DNA of 64,000 nucleotides from Hydrogenophaga sp. NFH-34 (GTDB taxonomy: Bacteria > Pseudomonadota > Gammaproteobacteria > Burkholderiales > Burkholderiaceae_C). The stretch's first letter is position 1; each line of letters starts with the position of its first letter. The translations under genes and the position numbers were made by a program. The notes under the pieces were generated by a model that worked only from the letters and a program-made list of their open reading frames with translations, did not search any database and was not told where the DNA came from. Positions 23,241-32,300 of the stretch are shown one piece after another. Location of the stretch: contig NZ_JACBGE010000022.1 in assembly GCF_021401345.1 (NCBI RefSeq), positions 1-64,000 on the forward strand. The letters run 5' to 3'.

Positions 23241-23995
23241 GCCCGGGAAGCCTGGTGGTGCACCGTCAGCAGCAACTGCGCCAACTCCCGCGGCGCGCTG
23301 ACCATCGGGTCGTGCCCCGTGGCCAGTTCATACACCTTCCAGCCCGGTTCGCTGCGCACGCGCCGACGCGCCGCATCGATGGTGGGCAGCGGCGGGTGGG
23401 TGCAATCGATGAAGCTGTGCGGTATGGCCCAGACCCGGGCCGGGTCGAAGTCCAGCGGCTCCTGGTAGAGGCGGAACGGCTGCGGTGTCTGGCGGCGATT
23501 GACCCAGTCGCGGTCGGCACCGCTGAGGCCAAACACGCTGGCGTCGGGTGGTGGAAAGCTCAGCCCGCCGCTGGCCTGGGCCTCGGCCACGCGTCTGGCC
23601 ACGGTTTCGGGGCTGTGCGGCGTGCTCCAACTGCTGCCCGGCGTGGGAATGCCGGCGTCCAGATAGACCAGGTGCCGCAACAGGCCGGGGTGCGAGCGCT
23701 GCAGGCGATCGGCCACGCAGGTGATCAGGTTGCCGGCGTAGCTGTGCCCCACCAGCACCACGCGCTGCAGCTCTTCGGTCGTGATCAGGCCGATCACGTC
23801 CTGGATGTGGGTGTCGATGCCCACGTCGGGGCCGAGCAGGTGGGCGCGCTCGCCCACGCCAGTGAGCGTGACCGCGTGCGTCTCCACGCCGGCGCCACGC
23901 AGCAGCGGCAGCACACGCTTCCAGCACCAGGCTCCGTGCCAGGAGCCATGAACCAGGACGATGGCGGTGGCCGAAAGGGTTGGGGATGCAGACAT
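23237..23995 (-). CDS. alpha/beta fold hydrolase (hydroxynitrile lyase/esterase-like)
   Basis: Start ATG at 23995 gives 252 residues. The N-terminus has the oxyanion segment LVHGSWHGAWCWKRV, the nucleophile elbow VGHSYAGNL at about residues 86-94, and a C-terminal His in ATGHDPMVSAP. This pattern matches the plant methylesterase/hydroxynitrile lyase-like branch that often acts on small esters. It overlaps the DUF1624 gene by ATGA and is divergent from rlhA. The substrate is not evident. Confidence 0.87.
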   Translation of the reverse strand: MSASPTLSATAIVLVHGSWHGAWCWKRVLPLLRGAGVETHAVTLTGVGERAHLLGPDVGIDTHIQDVIGLITTEELQRVVLVGHSYAGNLITCVADRLQRSHPGLLRHLVYLDAGIPTPGSSWSTPHSPETVARRVAEAQASGGLSFPPPDASVFGLSGADRDWVNRRQTPQPFRLYQEPLDFDPARVWAIPHSFIDCTHPPLPTIDAARRRVRSEPGWKVYELATGHDPMVSAPRELAQLLLTVHHQASRA

Positions 23996-24053
23996 GGGCG
24001 ATCTCCGGGACAATATCGGGTTCGACGTTCGCCCCCGATTCTGCCCGCTCGCC

Positions 24054-26033
24054 ATGCTGCCCCACCACCTTGAACTGCTCGCCCCTGCCCGCGATGCCGA
24101 CATCGGCATCGAGGCCGTGAACCATGGGGCCGACGCGGTCTACATCGGGGGGCCGTCTTTCGGCGCCCGCACCAGCGCCGACAACAGCGTGGCCGACATC
24201 GCGCGCCTCGCCGCCTACGCCCACCGCTTCAACAGCCGCATCTTCGTCACGCTCAACACCATCCTGCGCGACGACGAACTGGAACCAGCGCGCAAGCTCG
24301 CCTGGCAGCTCTATGACGCGGGCGTGGACGCGCTGATCGTCCAGGACATGGGTCTGCTGGAAATCGACTTGCCGCCGATCCAGTTGCACGCCAGCACGCA
24401 GACCGACATCCGCACGCCCGAAAAAGCCCGTTTCCTGCAGGACGCTGGCCTGAGCCAGATCGTGCTGGCGCGCGAGCTGACGCTGCAGCAGATCGCCGCC
24501 ATCGACGCCGCGCTGGGCCCGAAGGACGCGCCCGGCCGCGCCATCCTCGAATTCTTCGTGCACGGCGCGCTGTGCGTGGCCTACAGCGGCCAGTGCTTCA
24601 TCAGCCACGCCCACACCGGACGCAGCGCCAATCGCGGCGACTGTTCACAGGCCTGCCGCCTGCCCTACGAGGTCAAGGACAGCCAGGGCCGCATCGTGGC
24701 GCACGACAAGCACGTGCTCTCGATGAAGGACAACAACCAGAGCAACAACCTGCGCGAGATCATCGACGCCGGCGTGCGCAGCTTCAAGATCGAAGGCCGC
24801 TACAAAGACATGGCCTACGTCAAGAACATCACCGCGCATTACCGCGTGTTGCTGGACGAGATCCTGGAGGAGCGACCCGAACTCGCCCGCGCCAGCAGCG
24901 GCGAATGCACCTTCCACTTCCAGCCCGATCCGGACCAGAACTTCAATCGCGAGTTCACCGACTACTTCGTGCAGGGGCGCAAAGACGACATCGGCGCCTT
25001 CGACACGCCCAAGAACCCGGGTCGCCCCATCGGTTACGTGACCGCCACCGGCCCCAACTTTGTCGAACTCCAGGTGAACGACGCCGACACCGTGCTCCAC
25101 AACGGTGACGGCCTGTGCTACCTGGACCTGCAGAAAGAGCTGGTCGGCCTGCAGATCAACCGCGCCGAAGCGGTGAACAGGAAAGGCCTGTGGCGCGTGT
25201 TCCCGAAGGACCCGATGGAAGGCTTCAAAGACCTGCGCAAGGGCGTGCAGGTCAACCGCAACCGCGACATGGACTGGGTGCGCGGGCTGGAGCGGAAATC
25301 CGCCGAGCGCAACATTGGCGCCTGGCTGCGGCTGGACGAAACCGCTGAAGGCCTGACCCTGACGGTCACCGACGAAGACGGCCACAGCGGCAGCGCTCGC
25401 CTGCCCGGCACCCCGCAGGACGCCAGGGACCCGAGCCAGGCCGAGGCCAAGCTGCGCGAAAACCTCTCCCGCCTGGGCGACACGCTGTTCCAGCCACTGG
25501 ACGTGGTGCTGAACCTGGGCGGCCCGCGTTTCGTGCCCGCATCGCAGCTCAACGCTCTGCGCCGCGAGGCGGTGGAACGGCTGGAGACCGCCCGTGCCGC
25601 AGCCTGGCACCGCCTGCCACGCGCCAAACCGGTGGAGCCGCCCGTCAACTACCCGGAAGACACCCTCACCTACCTGGCCAACGTGTTCAACCACAAGGCA
25701 CGCGACTTCTACGCGAAGCACGGTGTCAAGGTCATCGCCGCCGCCTACGAAAGCCACGAGGAAGAAGGCGAAGTCAGCCTGATGATCACCAAGCACTGCG
25801 TGCGCTTCAGCCTCAGCCTCTGCCCCAAACAGGCCAAGGGCGTGACCGGCGTGCAGGGCACGGTGCGCGCCGAGCCCATGCAACTGATCAATGGCAAGGA
25901 AAAGCTGACTCTGCGCTTCGACTGCAAACCCTGCGAGATGCACGTGGTTGGCAAGATCAAGCGCAGCGTGATGAACGCCGTGCCGGCGAGCCCGGTCACC
26001 TTCTACCGGACCCGGCCGACCACCAACGCCTGA
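24054..26033 (+). CDS. rlhA: 23S rRNA 5-hydroxycytidine synthase RlhA (U32 family)
   Basis: 659 residues, close to E. coli RlhA (YdcP), to which it can be aligned almost end to end from memory. It starts ELLAPARDADIGIEAVNHGA and includes VQDMGLLEIDLPPIQLHAST, GRSANRGDCSQACRLPYE, EGRYKDMAYVKNITAHYR, a middle DUF3656 region and the C-terminal KFDCKPCEMHV-type cysteine motif (RFDCKPCEMHVVGKIK). RlhA hydroxylates C2501 of 23S rRNA using prephenate-derived chemistry and an Fe-S cluster. The full length distinguishes it from the shorter tRNA enzyme TrhP (YegQ). The start is the ATG at 24054; the promoter region is shared with the hydrolase gene. Confidence 0.95.
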   Translation: MLPHHLELLAPARDADIGIEAVNHGADAVYIGGPSFGARTSADNSVADIARLAAYAHRFNSRIFVTLNTILRDDELEPARKLAWQLYDAGVDALIVQDMGLLEIDLPPIQLHASTQTDIRTPEKARFLQDAGLSQIVLARELTLQQIAAIDAALGPKDAPGRAILEFFVHGALCVAYSGQCFISHAHTGRSANRGDCSQACRLPYEVKDSQGRIVAHDKHVLSMKDNNQSNNLREIIDAGVRSFKIEGRYKDMAYVKNITAHYRVLLDEILEERPELARASSGECTFHFQPDPDQNFNREFTDYFVQGRKDDIGAFDTPKNPGRPIGYVTATGPNFVELQVNDADTVLHNGDGLCYLDLQKELVGLQINRAEAVNRKGLWRVFPKDPMEGFKDLRKGVQVNRNRDMDWVRGLERKSAERNIGAWLRLDETAEGLTLTVTDEDGHSGSARLPGTPQDARDPSQAEAKLRENLSRLGDTLFQPLDVVLNLGGPRFVPASQLNALRREAVERLETARAAAWHRLPRAKPVEPPVNYPEDTLTYLANVFNHKARDFYAKHGVKVIAAAYESHEEEGEVSLMITKHCVRFSLSLCPKQAKGVTGVQGTVRAEPMQLINGKEKLTLRFDCKPCEMHVVGKIKRSVMNAVPASPVTFYRTRPTTNA

Positions 26034-26058
26034 TCCGGCGCGGGCCTCGCTGCGGACC

Positions 26059-26484
26059 TCAGCCGGCCTTGGCCGGCGGCGGCCCGGGCTGACGCTCGAC
26101 GCGCTCCAGCGCCGAGTCCAGACAGGCCCATGCGGGAGCGCTCGAACTCCAGATGTTGGCGCTCGGACGAACCGAGGACGGATCGTCCAGCGTTCCGACC
26201 CGCACCACCGTCGCCCCGACACGGCCCGTCGAATCGGCGAACAACTGCGTGCCGCACTGCGGACAGAAGCGCCGGATGACCTGGTTGCCGCTGTCGGCCG
26301 TGCGGGTGTATTCGCCGAGGTTGCCGCTGATCTCCATGGCAGCCGTCGGCACGATCAGGTTGACGGTGCCGTTCGAGGCAATCCGCTGACAGTCCTTGCA
26401 CCAGCAGACGCGCGAGGCGATGGGCTCGGCCGTCAGCCGGAAACGAACCTGGCCGCACAAGCAGCCTCCCGTACGTTCGGTCAT
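26059..26484 (-). CDS. GFA family zinc protein (glutathione-dependent formaldehyde-activating enzyme-like)
   Basis: 141 residues with the GFA zinc motifs GGCLCGQVRF at the N-terminus, CWCKDCQR at about 27-34 and RFCPQCGTQLF at about 72-82. The family name comes from an enzyme proposed to join formaldehyde and glutathione, but most members are uncharacterised. A strong-looking upstream sequence (TTTTCAGGAGACCAGAG) provides the ribosome site. It lies 62 bp after rsgA on the same strand. Confidence 0.9.
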   Translation of the reverse strand: MTERTGGCLCGQVRFRLTAEPIASRVCWCKDCQRIASNGTVNLIVPTAAMEISGNLGEYTRTADSGNQVIRRFCPQCGTQLFADSTGRVGATVVRVGTLDDPSSVRPSANIWSSSAPAWACLDSALERVERQPGPPPAKAG

Positions 26485-26546
26485 CTCTGGTCTCCTGAAA
26501 AGGGTCGCCCATTATGGCCAGCTGTGGCAGGAGCGGGCGTCATCAC

Positions 26547-27632
26547 TCAGTCATCGTCGTGCGCGCGCGAGAAACTCTTCTTGGCCGACTTGACGTACTT
26601 GCCGAAGGCCTTGTCCTTCTGCCGCCGCCCGGCGGACGACAGCTCGTAGAAGGCATTCTCCTCGCGCAGCTTGAGGTAGTTGGCGAGGTGGCCGGGCTCG
26701 ATCTCGCCAGCCTGGACCGCGGCGCGCACCGCGCAGCCCGGCTCGCCGCTGTGGCTGCAATCCGCATAGCGGCAGTCGGCGGCGCGACGCGTGATGTCCG
26801 AGAAGCTGCCACCGGCCTCCACGTCGGCATCGATCAGGCCGAACGCCCGCATGCCCGGGTTGTCGATCACCAACGCACCGTTGTCCAGCGCCACGAGTTC
26901 GCGCCGCACCGTGGTGTGCCGCCCCTCCCCGGTGTGGCTCACCACCGCCGTGAGCTGCGCGCTGCGCCCCAACAAGGCATTGATCAAGGTGCTCTTGCCC
27001 ACCCCCGATGAGCCCACGAAACAGTAGGTCTGGCCCGACAGCAGGCTAGCACGGAACGCCTCCACCCCATCCTGCGAGAGCTGGCTCAGGGTCATGACCG
27101 GCGCATCGACGCCCATGGCATGAATCTGCGCCAGCTGCGCGGCCAGTTCCTCCGGTGTGACCAGGTCGGTCTTGGTCAGCAGCACCCAGGGCTGGGCTCC
27201 GCCGTCGCGCACCATGACCAGGTAGCGTTCGAGCCGGTTCGGGTTGAAATCGAAATGGCAGGACTGCACGATGACCACGGTGTCCACGTTGGCCGCGATC
27301 AGCTGCACCTCGCCCATGCCTCCGACGCCACGCCGGCGCAGCACCGTGCGCCGCTCCAGCACCGCCTGGATCAGGCCCTCACCGTCATCGCGGCCACCGC
27401 GCGCCACCAGCACCCAATCGCCCACACAGGGCCACTGCGCCGGGTCTGGCTGATGGAACACGAAGCTGCCCGACAAGCGGGCCGAGAAGGGAGCGCTGCC
27501 GTCCGTCAGCACCAAGCGGTCGCGATCCACAGCCACCACGCGGGCTGGCGCCAGGGCACTGGCGTCGGGCCAGCGCGCCCATTGCGCCGCCAGCGCCGCG
27601 CTCCAGCCCAGCTTTTGCCACTCCGTGTTCAT
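26547..27632 (-). CDS. rsgA: ribosome small-subunit-dependent GTPase RsgA
   Basis: RsgA is a circularly permuted GTPase that checks 30S maturation. The ATG at 27632 follows GGAGGAG and gives 361 residues. An N-terminal OB-like domain precedes LLTKTDLV (G4), then GSSGVGKST (G1 P-loop, about 209-217) and VIDNPGMRAFG (G3, with Asn where Thr or Ser is common). The C-terminal zinc knuckle is CRYADCSHSGEPGC. This order of motifs is diagnostic. It starts one base into the stop of the 126-residue upstream gene, so the two are translationally coupled. Confidence 0.95.
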   Translation of the reverse strand: MNTEWQKLGWSAALAAQWARWPDASALAPARVVAVDRDRLVLTDGSAPFSARLSGSFVFHQPDPAQWPCVGDWVLVARGGRDDGEGLIQAVLERRTVLRRRGVGGMGEVQLIAANVDTVVIVQSCHFDFNPNRLERYLVMVRDGGAQPWVLLTKTDLVTPEELAAQLAQIHAMGVDAPVMTLSQLSQDGVEAFRASLLSGQTYCFVGSSGVGKSTLINALLGRSAQLTAVVSHTGEGRHTTVRRELVALDNGALVIDNPGMRAFGLIDADVEAGGSFSDITRRAADCRYADCSHSGEPGCAVRAAVQAGEIEPGHLANYLKLREENAFYELSSAGRRQKDKAFGKYVKSAKKSFSRAHDDD

Positions 27633-28012
27633 CACAGCTCCTCCCTCGCTTCCAGCAGCAACTGGCGAATGGTCACCCCTTTCACCACCGCCTGAGCGCG
27701 AATGCGGATGCCCTGCCCGGCTTCGAGCCGAAGCCGCTGGTGATAGTCCAGCCCATCGGTCTGACCGGGGTTGTGCGCCGGGATCCGCCGGCTCCACTGG
27801 CGCCGGCTGTCGACCTCGACCGACAGCTCCAGCCAGACGTCCTCGCCCACGGCAGCCGGCACGTCCACCAGCAGGCTGGCGTCCACGTCAAACACGCGGA
27901 CCCGGTGATTGAGGCCGGGAATGTCGAGCACCGCCACCGGGTCGCGGGTGTCGGTGCGCCAGTGTTCCGGGGCGCTGTGGGCGGTGGACAGGGCAGACGG
28001 CGGGGATTTCAT
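27632..28012 (-). CDS. uncharacterised protein coupled to rsgA (126 aa)
   Basis: With the ATG at 28012 (MKSPPSALSTAHSAPEHWRT) the product has 126 residues. It is soluble, acidic and mainly beta in appearance, with VFDVDASLLVDVPAAVGEDV and RLRLEAGQGIRIRAQAVVKG; no signal peptide or metal motif is seen. The TGATG overlap with rsgA implies shared translation, and the gene may serve ribosome maturation or simply be carried along. I do not recognise a family. Confidence 0.65.
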   Translation of the reverse strand: MKSPPSALSTAHSAPEHWRTDTRDPVAVLDIPGLNHRVRVFDVDASLLVDVPAAVGEDVWLELSVEVDSRRQWSRRIPAHNPGQTDGLDYHQRLRLEAGQGIRIRAQAVVKGVTIRQLLLEAREEL

Positions 28013-28073
28013 CGGGGCCCGACTGTAGCCCACCACCCGACCCCCGCGCACAGTGAGGGCCCAAAACCCGTGC

Positions 28074-28104
28074 AGGACCGGGGCGCAGGCAACGCCCCGG
28101 TCCT
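28074..28104 (-). terminator. terminator hairpin of the efe operon
   Basis: AGGACCGGGGCG (28074-28085) pairs perfectly with CGCCCCGGTCCT (28093-28104), 12 bp with a 7-base loop, 17 bp after the efeU stop. On the - strand a short TTTT follows about 7 bases beyond the stem. Confidence 0.7.
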
Positions 28105-28121
28105 GATCCTGGTGACTGGGC

Positions 28122-29921
28122 TCAGGCGACCGGCTTCTGCTGCGGTCGGGAAGCGGCCCCCGCCGGGTGGTGGGTGTGGCTGCGGCTGATGACGACCTGG
28201 ATCGCCACGATCACCACGATGTAGACCGCTTGCGCGAGCAGGGTTTCGCGCGTCGGGTACAGGCCCAGCGCCGGGCTTTCCAGCCACGGCGCCTGCAACG
28301 AGGTCATGCGCAAATGGCCCGTGAGTTGCAGCGCGTGCAGGCTCACCCCCAGGATCTTGAAGCCCAGGGCGTAGATGACCCAGGTCAGGACCTTGAACAT
28401 GCGGGCAATCGGCAGCCGGTAGCTGGTCCGGAACAGCACCACCGCGATGAGCGCCAGCAAGGCCACGGCCATCAGGATGCCGCTCAGGAAGTCCTGCGCG
28501 CTGATCTTGGGCAGGATGCCGGCGTAGAACAGGATGGTTTCAGCGCCTTCGCGGAACACCGACAGGAAGCTCAGCCCGAACAGCGACACCAGGCTGCCGG
28601 TCGTCAAGGCCCGGCCCATGTGGCGCTGGATGTAGCGGTTCCAGGCCTGCAGGCTGGATTTGCTGTGCAGCCAGGCGCCCACCATCAGCATCATCAGCAC
28701 GGTGAACACACCCACCACGCCTTCGATCATTTCGCGGTTGCTGCCGGCGGTGGCCACCGGGAACAGGCGCTGCAGGGCCACGGCGCCCAGCACGCTGGCC
28801 ACCAGCCCGGCCAGTACGCCGCCATAGATCCACTTCTTGCCGGCGTCCTGGCGCGCGACGTTGAGGGCACTCACCAGCGCCATGACGATCAGCAGCGCTT
28901 CCAGGCCTTCGCGCAGCAGGATCAGCATCGCGTCGATCGCGGTGTAGCGGGCTTGCGGGTCGATCTGCGCCAGCTCGTCGATCAGCGCCTGCAGTTGCTG
29001 CTGTTGCGCTGGCTGGGCGGCGTGGGCCAGCACCACCGGCACCTGGCTTTCGACGCGGCGGTACAGATCGGGCGCGCGGGTGCTGACCTCACCCTCGATG
29101 ACCGGCCAGATCTCGATGAAGCGTGTCAGCTTGTCCTGCCCTTCCGGCAGGCGCCCCGCCTCGAAGTCGCTCAGCCCCTCGCGCAGCAGTCGCACGCCGT
29201 CCGCCAGCGTGAACCTCTCCTTGGACACCGCCATGGCCTGGCCGCTGTGGTAGCTGTCGATGGCCTGCTGCAACTGGCCCGCCTGATGCCCCACCTTCTC
29301 CAGGTTGAGCGGCTCGGTTTCGATCGCCACCCGCATCAGCGCCAGGGCCGTCTCGATCGCGCCGTAATGCCCCATGCTGGTGTTGCGCACCACCCGTTCC
29401 GAGCCGAGCCAGACACCGTTGAAGCGCTGGTAGGCCGCCCGCAGCGTGGGCGCGTCGCCGGCCGCTGCGCCAGCGATCGATTGCGCCAGTTGCTGCAGCG
29501 CGGGCGTGATCCTGCGCTTGAACTCTGCCCGCTTGGCCGTGTAGTCGACCGGGTTCTGCTCCTGCTCGAAGGCCAGCAGCGCGCTGGAAAGGGCCGCCAA
29601 CTGGGGCGGCGCGGGTTGGGCGATCGCCTCTTCAAGCCGCTGGCTCAGCACCTGGCCCTTTTCGGAATTCCGGGCGTCAAGGCGGTTGAAATCCTCGCGC
29701 AGGCGCAGCAGCTCGGCAGAGGCGGTGGGCGCATCGCCCTTCTTGGCCGCGCCCATCGCGTCCGAGAGCGTGACGAACAGGTGGTTCACCGGCAAGCGCG
29801 ACGCGGTGTCCTGTGCCTGGGCCAGCGGCGCCGCCATCAGCATCGCCAGCGCCAGCCAGGCCGCGGCCAGGAGCCGCAGCACACAACTTCCTGAAAAACC
29901 GGGTTTCAAGACCTTACGCAC
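28122..29921 (-). CDS. efeU: FTR1 family iron permease with long periplasmic N-domain (EfeU-like)
   Basis: I take GTG at 29921, preceded by GGAG at 7 bp; it overlaps the efeB stop by 8 bases. The 599-residue chain has a signal peptide (LLAAAWLALAMLMAAPLAQA), then about 320 residues of helical periplasmic domain rich in Leu, Gln and Glu. The FTR1 permease follows, with two REGxE motifs: LREGLEALLIVMAL and FREGAETILFYAG. In EfeUOB systems the permease moves iron across the inner membrane. E. coli EfeU is about 276 residues, so the fused periplasmic domain is an enlarged variant that may receive iron from EfeO. Confidence 0.92.
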   Translation of the reverse strand: MRKVLKPGFSGSCVLRLLAAAWLALAMLMAAPLAQAQDTASRLPVNHLFVTLSDAMGAAKKGDAPTASAELLRLREDFNRLDARNSEKGQVLSQRLEEAIAQPAPPQLAALSSALLAFEQEQNPVDYTAKRAEFKRRITPALQQLAQSIAGAAAGDAPTLRAAYQRFNGVWLGSERVVRNTSMGHYGAIETALALMRVAIETEPLNLEKVGHQAGQLQQAIDSYHSGQAMAVSKERFTLADGVRLLREGLSDFEAGRLPEGQDKLTRFIEIWPVIEGEVSTRAPDLYRRVESQVPVVLAHAAQPAQQQQLQALIDELAQIDPQARYTAIDAMLILLREGLEALLIVMALVSALNVARQDAGKKWIYGGVLAGLVASVLGAVALQRLFPVATAGSNREMIEGVVGVFTVLMMLMVGAWLHSKSSLQAWNRYIQRHMGRALTTGSLVSLFGLSFLSVFREGAETILFYAGILPKISAQDFLSGILMAVALLALIAVVLFRTSYRLPIARMFKVLTWVIYALGFKILGVSLHALQLTGHLRMTSLQAPWLESPALGLYPTRETLLAQAVYIVVIVAIQVVISRSHTHHPAGAASRPQQKPVA

Positions 29922-31188
29922 GGGGCGACTCCAGCAAGGCCTGACCAAGGTATTCCCCCTCCCGGACACCGCCGAAGCAGGCAAACAGCCCGCTGCCGAT
30001 GTGGGTGATGTACTCGTTCATGCGGTCGATGCGGCCGAGCGCCGACTGCACGCCGACGAACTGGCCGGGCGACTTCTGGAACGAGACGAAAAGCAGCCCG
30101 GCGTCGAACTGGCCCGTCACCGGATCGATGCCGCTCGCGTAGGAAAACGAGCGCCGCAGCAACTGGATGCCCGACCGCTTGGACAGGCCCATGTGCGAAT
30201 TCTCGGGAATGACGTATTGGCCCTTGGCGTCGCGCGCCTGAACGTCGGGAGCGTCGAACTCGGCCTGCGCGCCCAGGGGAGCACCACTGGGGCGCACGCG
30301 CCCGAAGGTGTCTTCCTGCCCTTTGAGGCTGGTGCGGTCCCAGGTTTCCAGGTGCATCTGGATCTTGCGTGCCACCAGGTAGCTGCCGCCCTGAAGCCAG
30401 TTCGGCGTGTCGACCCAGATGAATTCGTCGGCCTTTTTCAGCGTTTCCTGGTTGGCCGTGCCGTCGCGGAAGCCGAACAGGTTGCGCGGCGTGTCTTCGC
30501 CCCGTTCGAAGGCGTTGAAGCCGGCCTGGCTCCACTTCATGGTCACCGACGAACGCGCCTGGCGCACCAGTTGCCGCACGGCGTGGAAGGCGACCTGCGG
30601 ATCGTTCGCGCAGCTCTGGATGCAGATGTCACCACCGGACAGCACGGGCCGGATCTGGTCGCGCGGGAACGCCGGCAGGTCTACGAAATCGGCGGGCAAC
30701 TGGTCCTGCAGACCCAGCTTTTTCAGGAACGACGGCGACACGCCGAAGGTCAGCGTGAGCTGGTAGGCGCCCAGGCTGTCCGCTTCGCCGGTGTCCACCG
30801 GCGGCACATGGGGGTTGTCGCCATAGGCCGCGATGTTGTCGCCCCGCGTCAGACGGCGCGCATAGTCCGTCCAGCGCTTGAACACGTCGCGCATTTCCTG
30901 AACGTCGCTGGTGTGCAGATCCAGCACCAGAAAGTAGATGTGGCGCTGGGCCGGCGTGACGATGCCCGCCTGGTGCTCGCCGTCAAAAGCGTATGGCGCC
31001 GCGGCGGCGGTTTCCGCGGCCGACGGACCGGGCCCGGTGGCGGCCGGGCTGGGTGCCGCTGGCGGGCTCTGATCGGAGCATGCGGCCATCAGGCCGCCAG
31101 CGACCGCGAGGCCGACCGAACCCGCTCCGAGCCGGTTCAGGAAATGCCGCCGCGCCGGCACGGGAAAAGATTGATCTTCGGAATTCAT
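29914..31188 (-). CDS. efeB: deferrochelatase/Dyp-type peroxidase EfeB (Tat-exported)
   Basis: ATG at 31188 gives 424 residues with a twin-arginine signal, PARRHFLNRLGAGSVGLAVA, so a folded heme protein is exported to the periplasm. Dyp-peroxidase features are GFRDGTAN at about residue 250 (the distal GxxDG motif with its catalytic Asp), NSHMGLSKRSG with a candidate proximal heme His, and a C-terminal GGVREGEYLGQ. EfeB oxidises Fe(II) or extracts iron from heme for the FTR1 permease. It lies 114 bp after efeO and overlaps efeU by 8 bases. Confidence 0.94.
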   Translation of the reverse strand: MNSEDQSFPVPARRHFLNRLGAGSVGLAVAGGLMAACSDQSPPAAPSPAATGPGPSAAETAAAAPYAFDGEHQAGIVTPAQRHIYFLVLDLHTSDVQEMRDVFKRWTDYARRLTRGDNIAAYGDNPHVPPVDTGEADSLGAYQLTLTFGVSPSFLKKLGLQDQLPADFVDLPAFPRDQIRPVLSGGDICIQSCANDPQVAFHAVRQLVRQARSSVTMKWSQAGFNAFERGEDTPRNLFGFRDGTANQETLKKADEFIWVDTPNWLQGGSYLVARKIQMHLETWDRTSLKGQEDTFGRVRPSGAPLGAQAEFDAPDVQARDAKGQYVIPENSHMGLSKRSGIQLLRRSFSYASGIDPVTGQFDAGLLFVSFQKSPGQFVGVQSALGRIDRMNEYITHIGSGLFACFGGVREGEYLGQALLESPRA

Positions 31189-31302
31189 GGGGACTTTCTG
31201 GCCGAACGCCTGCCGAGAGAGCAGATCACCGGCGTTTTCAATGCAAAAAGGTGGTGATGCACCAGACACCACCACCTCGGACGGACATGCCGGATGGCCG
31301 GC

Positions 31303-32166
31303 TTACTTCAGGATGACGCCCATTTGCGCCAGGGGCTCGCCCAGCTTGTTGACAGCCTCGGCCAGGGCCTTGGTGTCGTCCTTGGTCAGCGCGGTGTAGG
31401 ACTTGTAGCCCTCGCCTACCTTGTGCTGCGCCAAGAGTTCATTGACGGCCTGGAACTTGGCCGTCAGTTCGGCCACCAGTTCGGGCTGTTTGGCCTGCAG
31501 CTTCGGCGTGAACAGTTCAAAGATCTTCTCGGCGCCCTCGATGTTGGCCTTGAAGTCGTACAGGTCGGTGTGCGAGAAGATTTCTTCCTCGCCCGTGATC
31601 TTGCTGGTCGATACCTCGTTGAGCAGGTCCACGGCCCCTTGCACCATCAGTTCGCCCGTGACATCGGCGGTCGGGATCTTGGCGCGCAGTTCCTTGATGT
31701 CGTTGATGAGCTGGTCGGCCAGCGCTTCGGTTCCCTTGGTGGTGTTCTTGGTCCAGAGGCTCTTTTCGATCGGGTGGAAGCCGGTCCACTTCTCGTCCTT
31801 TTCCAGATCGGCCTCGCGGTTGTCGATGCGCGGATCCAGATCACCGAAGCTTTCGGCGATGGGTTCGGAACGTTCATAGGCCATGCGCGTGGGCGCATAC
31901 AGGCGCTTCGCCTCATCGACCTTGCCGGCCTTGAGCGCGTCCACGAACTTCTGCGTGTCGGCGAGCAGCGTATCGATCTGCCCTTCCACCCAGGTCTTGT
32001 AGGCGGTGGTTTCAGCCGACAGATCGACGGCCGCCGGGGCTGCAGCCGGTGCTTCCACCGCAGCAGGTGCGGGGGCGGCAGGCGCTTCGGGAGCCTGCTT
32101 GCTGCAGGCGGCGATGGACAGGGCAATGGCAGAAAGCAGAAGAGCGGAAAGCGGAGTGCGGTTCAT
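31303..32166 (-). CDS. efeO: imelysin-type iron-binding lipoprotein EfeO/EfeM
   Basis: ATG at 32166 gives 287 residues. A lipoprotein signal (LSAIALSIAACSKQ, lipid Cys at about 21) is followed by a Pro/Ala-rich linker and a single imelysin (M75) domain with the iron-site HxxE motif GFHPIEKSLW at about residue 132. The N-terminal cupredoxin domain of E. coli EfeO is absent, so this is the short EfeM form. It is first in the efeO-efeB-efeU order, downstream of a Fur-box match that overlaps its -10 region. Confidence 0.92.
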   Translation of the reverse strand: MNRTPLSALLLSAIALSIAACSKQAPEAPAAPAPAAVEAPAAAPAAVDLSAETTAYKTWVEGQIDTLLADTQKFVDALKAGKVDEAKRLYAPTRMAYERSEPIAESFGDLDPRIDNREADLEKDEKWTGFHPIEKSLWTKNTTKGTEALADQLINDIKELRAKIPTADVTGELMVQGAVDLLNEVSTSKITGEEEIFSHTDLYDFKANIEGAEKIFELFTPKLQAKQPELVAELTAKFQAVNELLAQHKVGEGYKSYTALTKDDTKALAEAVNKLGEPLAQMGVILK

Positions 32167-32208
32167 GTGGCCACCTGATGGCGTTGTCGAGACCCGCAAA
32201 TCTTAACT

Positions 32209-32227
32209 CATATTGATAATAATTCGC
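32209..32227 (-). promoter_or_regulatory. Fur box at the efeO promoter
   Basis: CATATTGATAATAATTCGC matches the 19-base Fur consensus GATAATGATAATCATTATC at 14 positions by my count. It covers a TATTAT -10-like hexamer (- strand, 32221-32216) about 43 bp before the efeO start, a position that would block transcription when iron is plentiful. Confidence 0.75.
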
Positions 32228-32246
32228 GTTTAAGAAATGAATCGGT

Positions 32247-32260
32247 TTGATCTGGCTCAA
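32247..32260 (-). promoter_or_regulatory. FNR/FixK/Dnr-type site upstream of efeO
   Basis: TTGATCTGGCTCAA fits TTGA-N6-TCAA exactly. Its centre lies about 44 bp upstream of the start point implied by TATTAT at 32221-32216, close to the -41.5 position used by activators of this family. Confidence 0.55.
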
Positions 32261-32300
32261 AGCAGAAACAGAAAATGCGCCGCCGTGCGGCGCGCACCGA

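Noticed and set aside
26547..27632. Asn in the RsgA G3 motif (DNPG) as a loss of function
   Set aside because: This position varies among RsgA proteins (Thr or Ser elsewhere) and all other GTPase and zinc motifs are intact.
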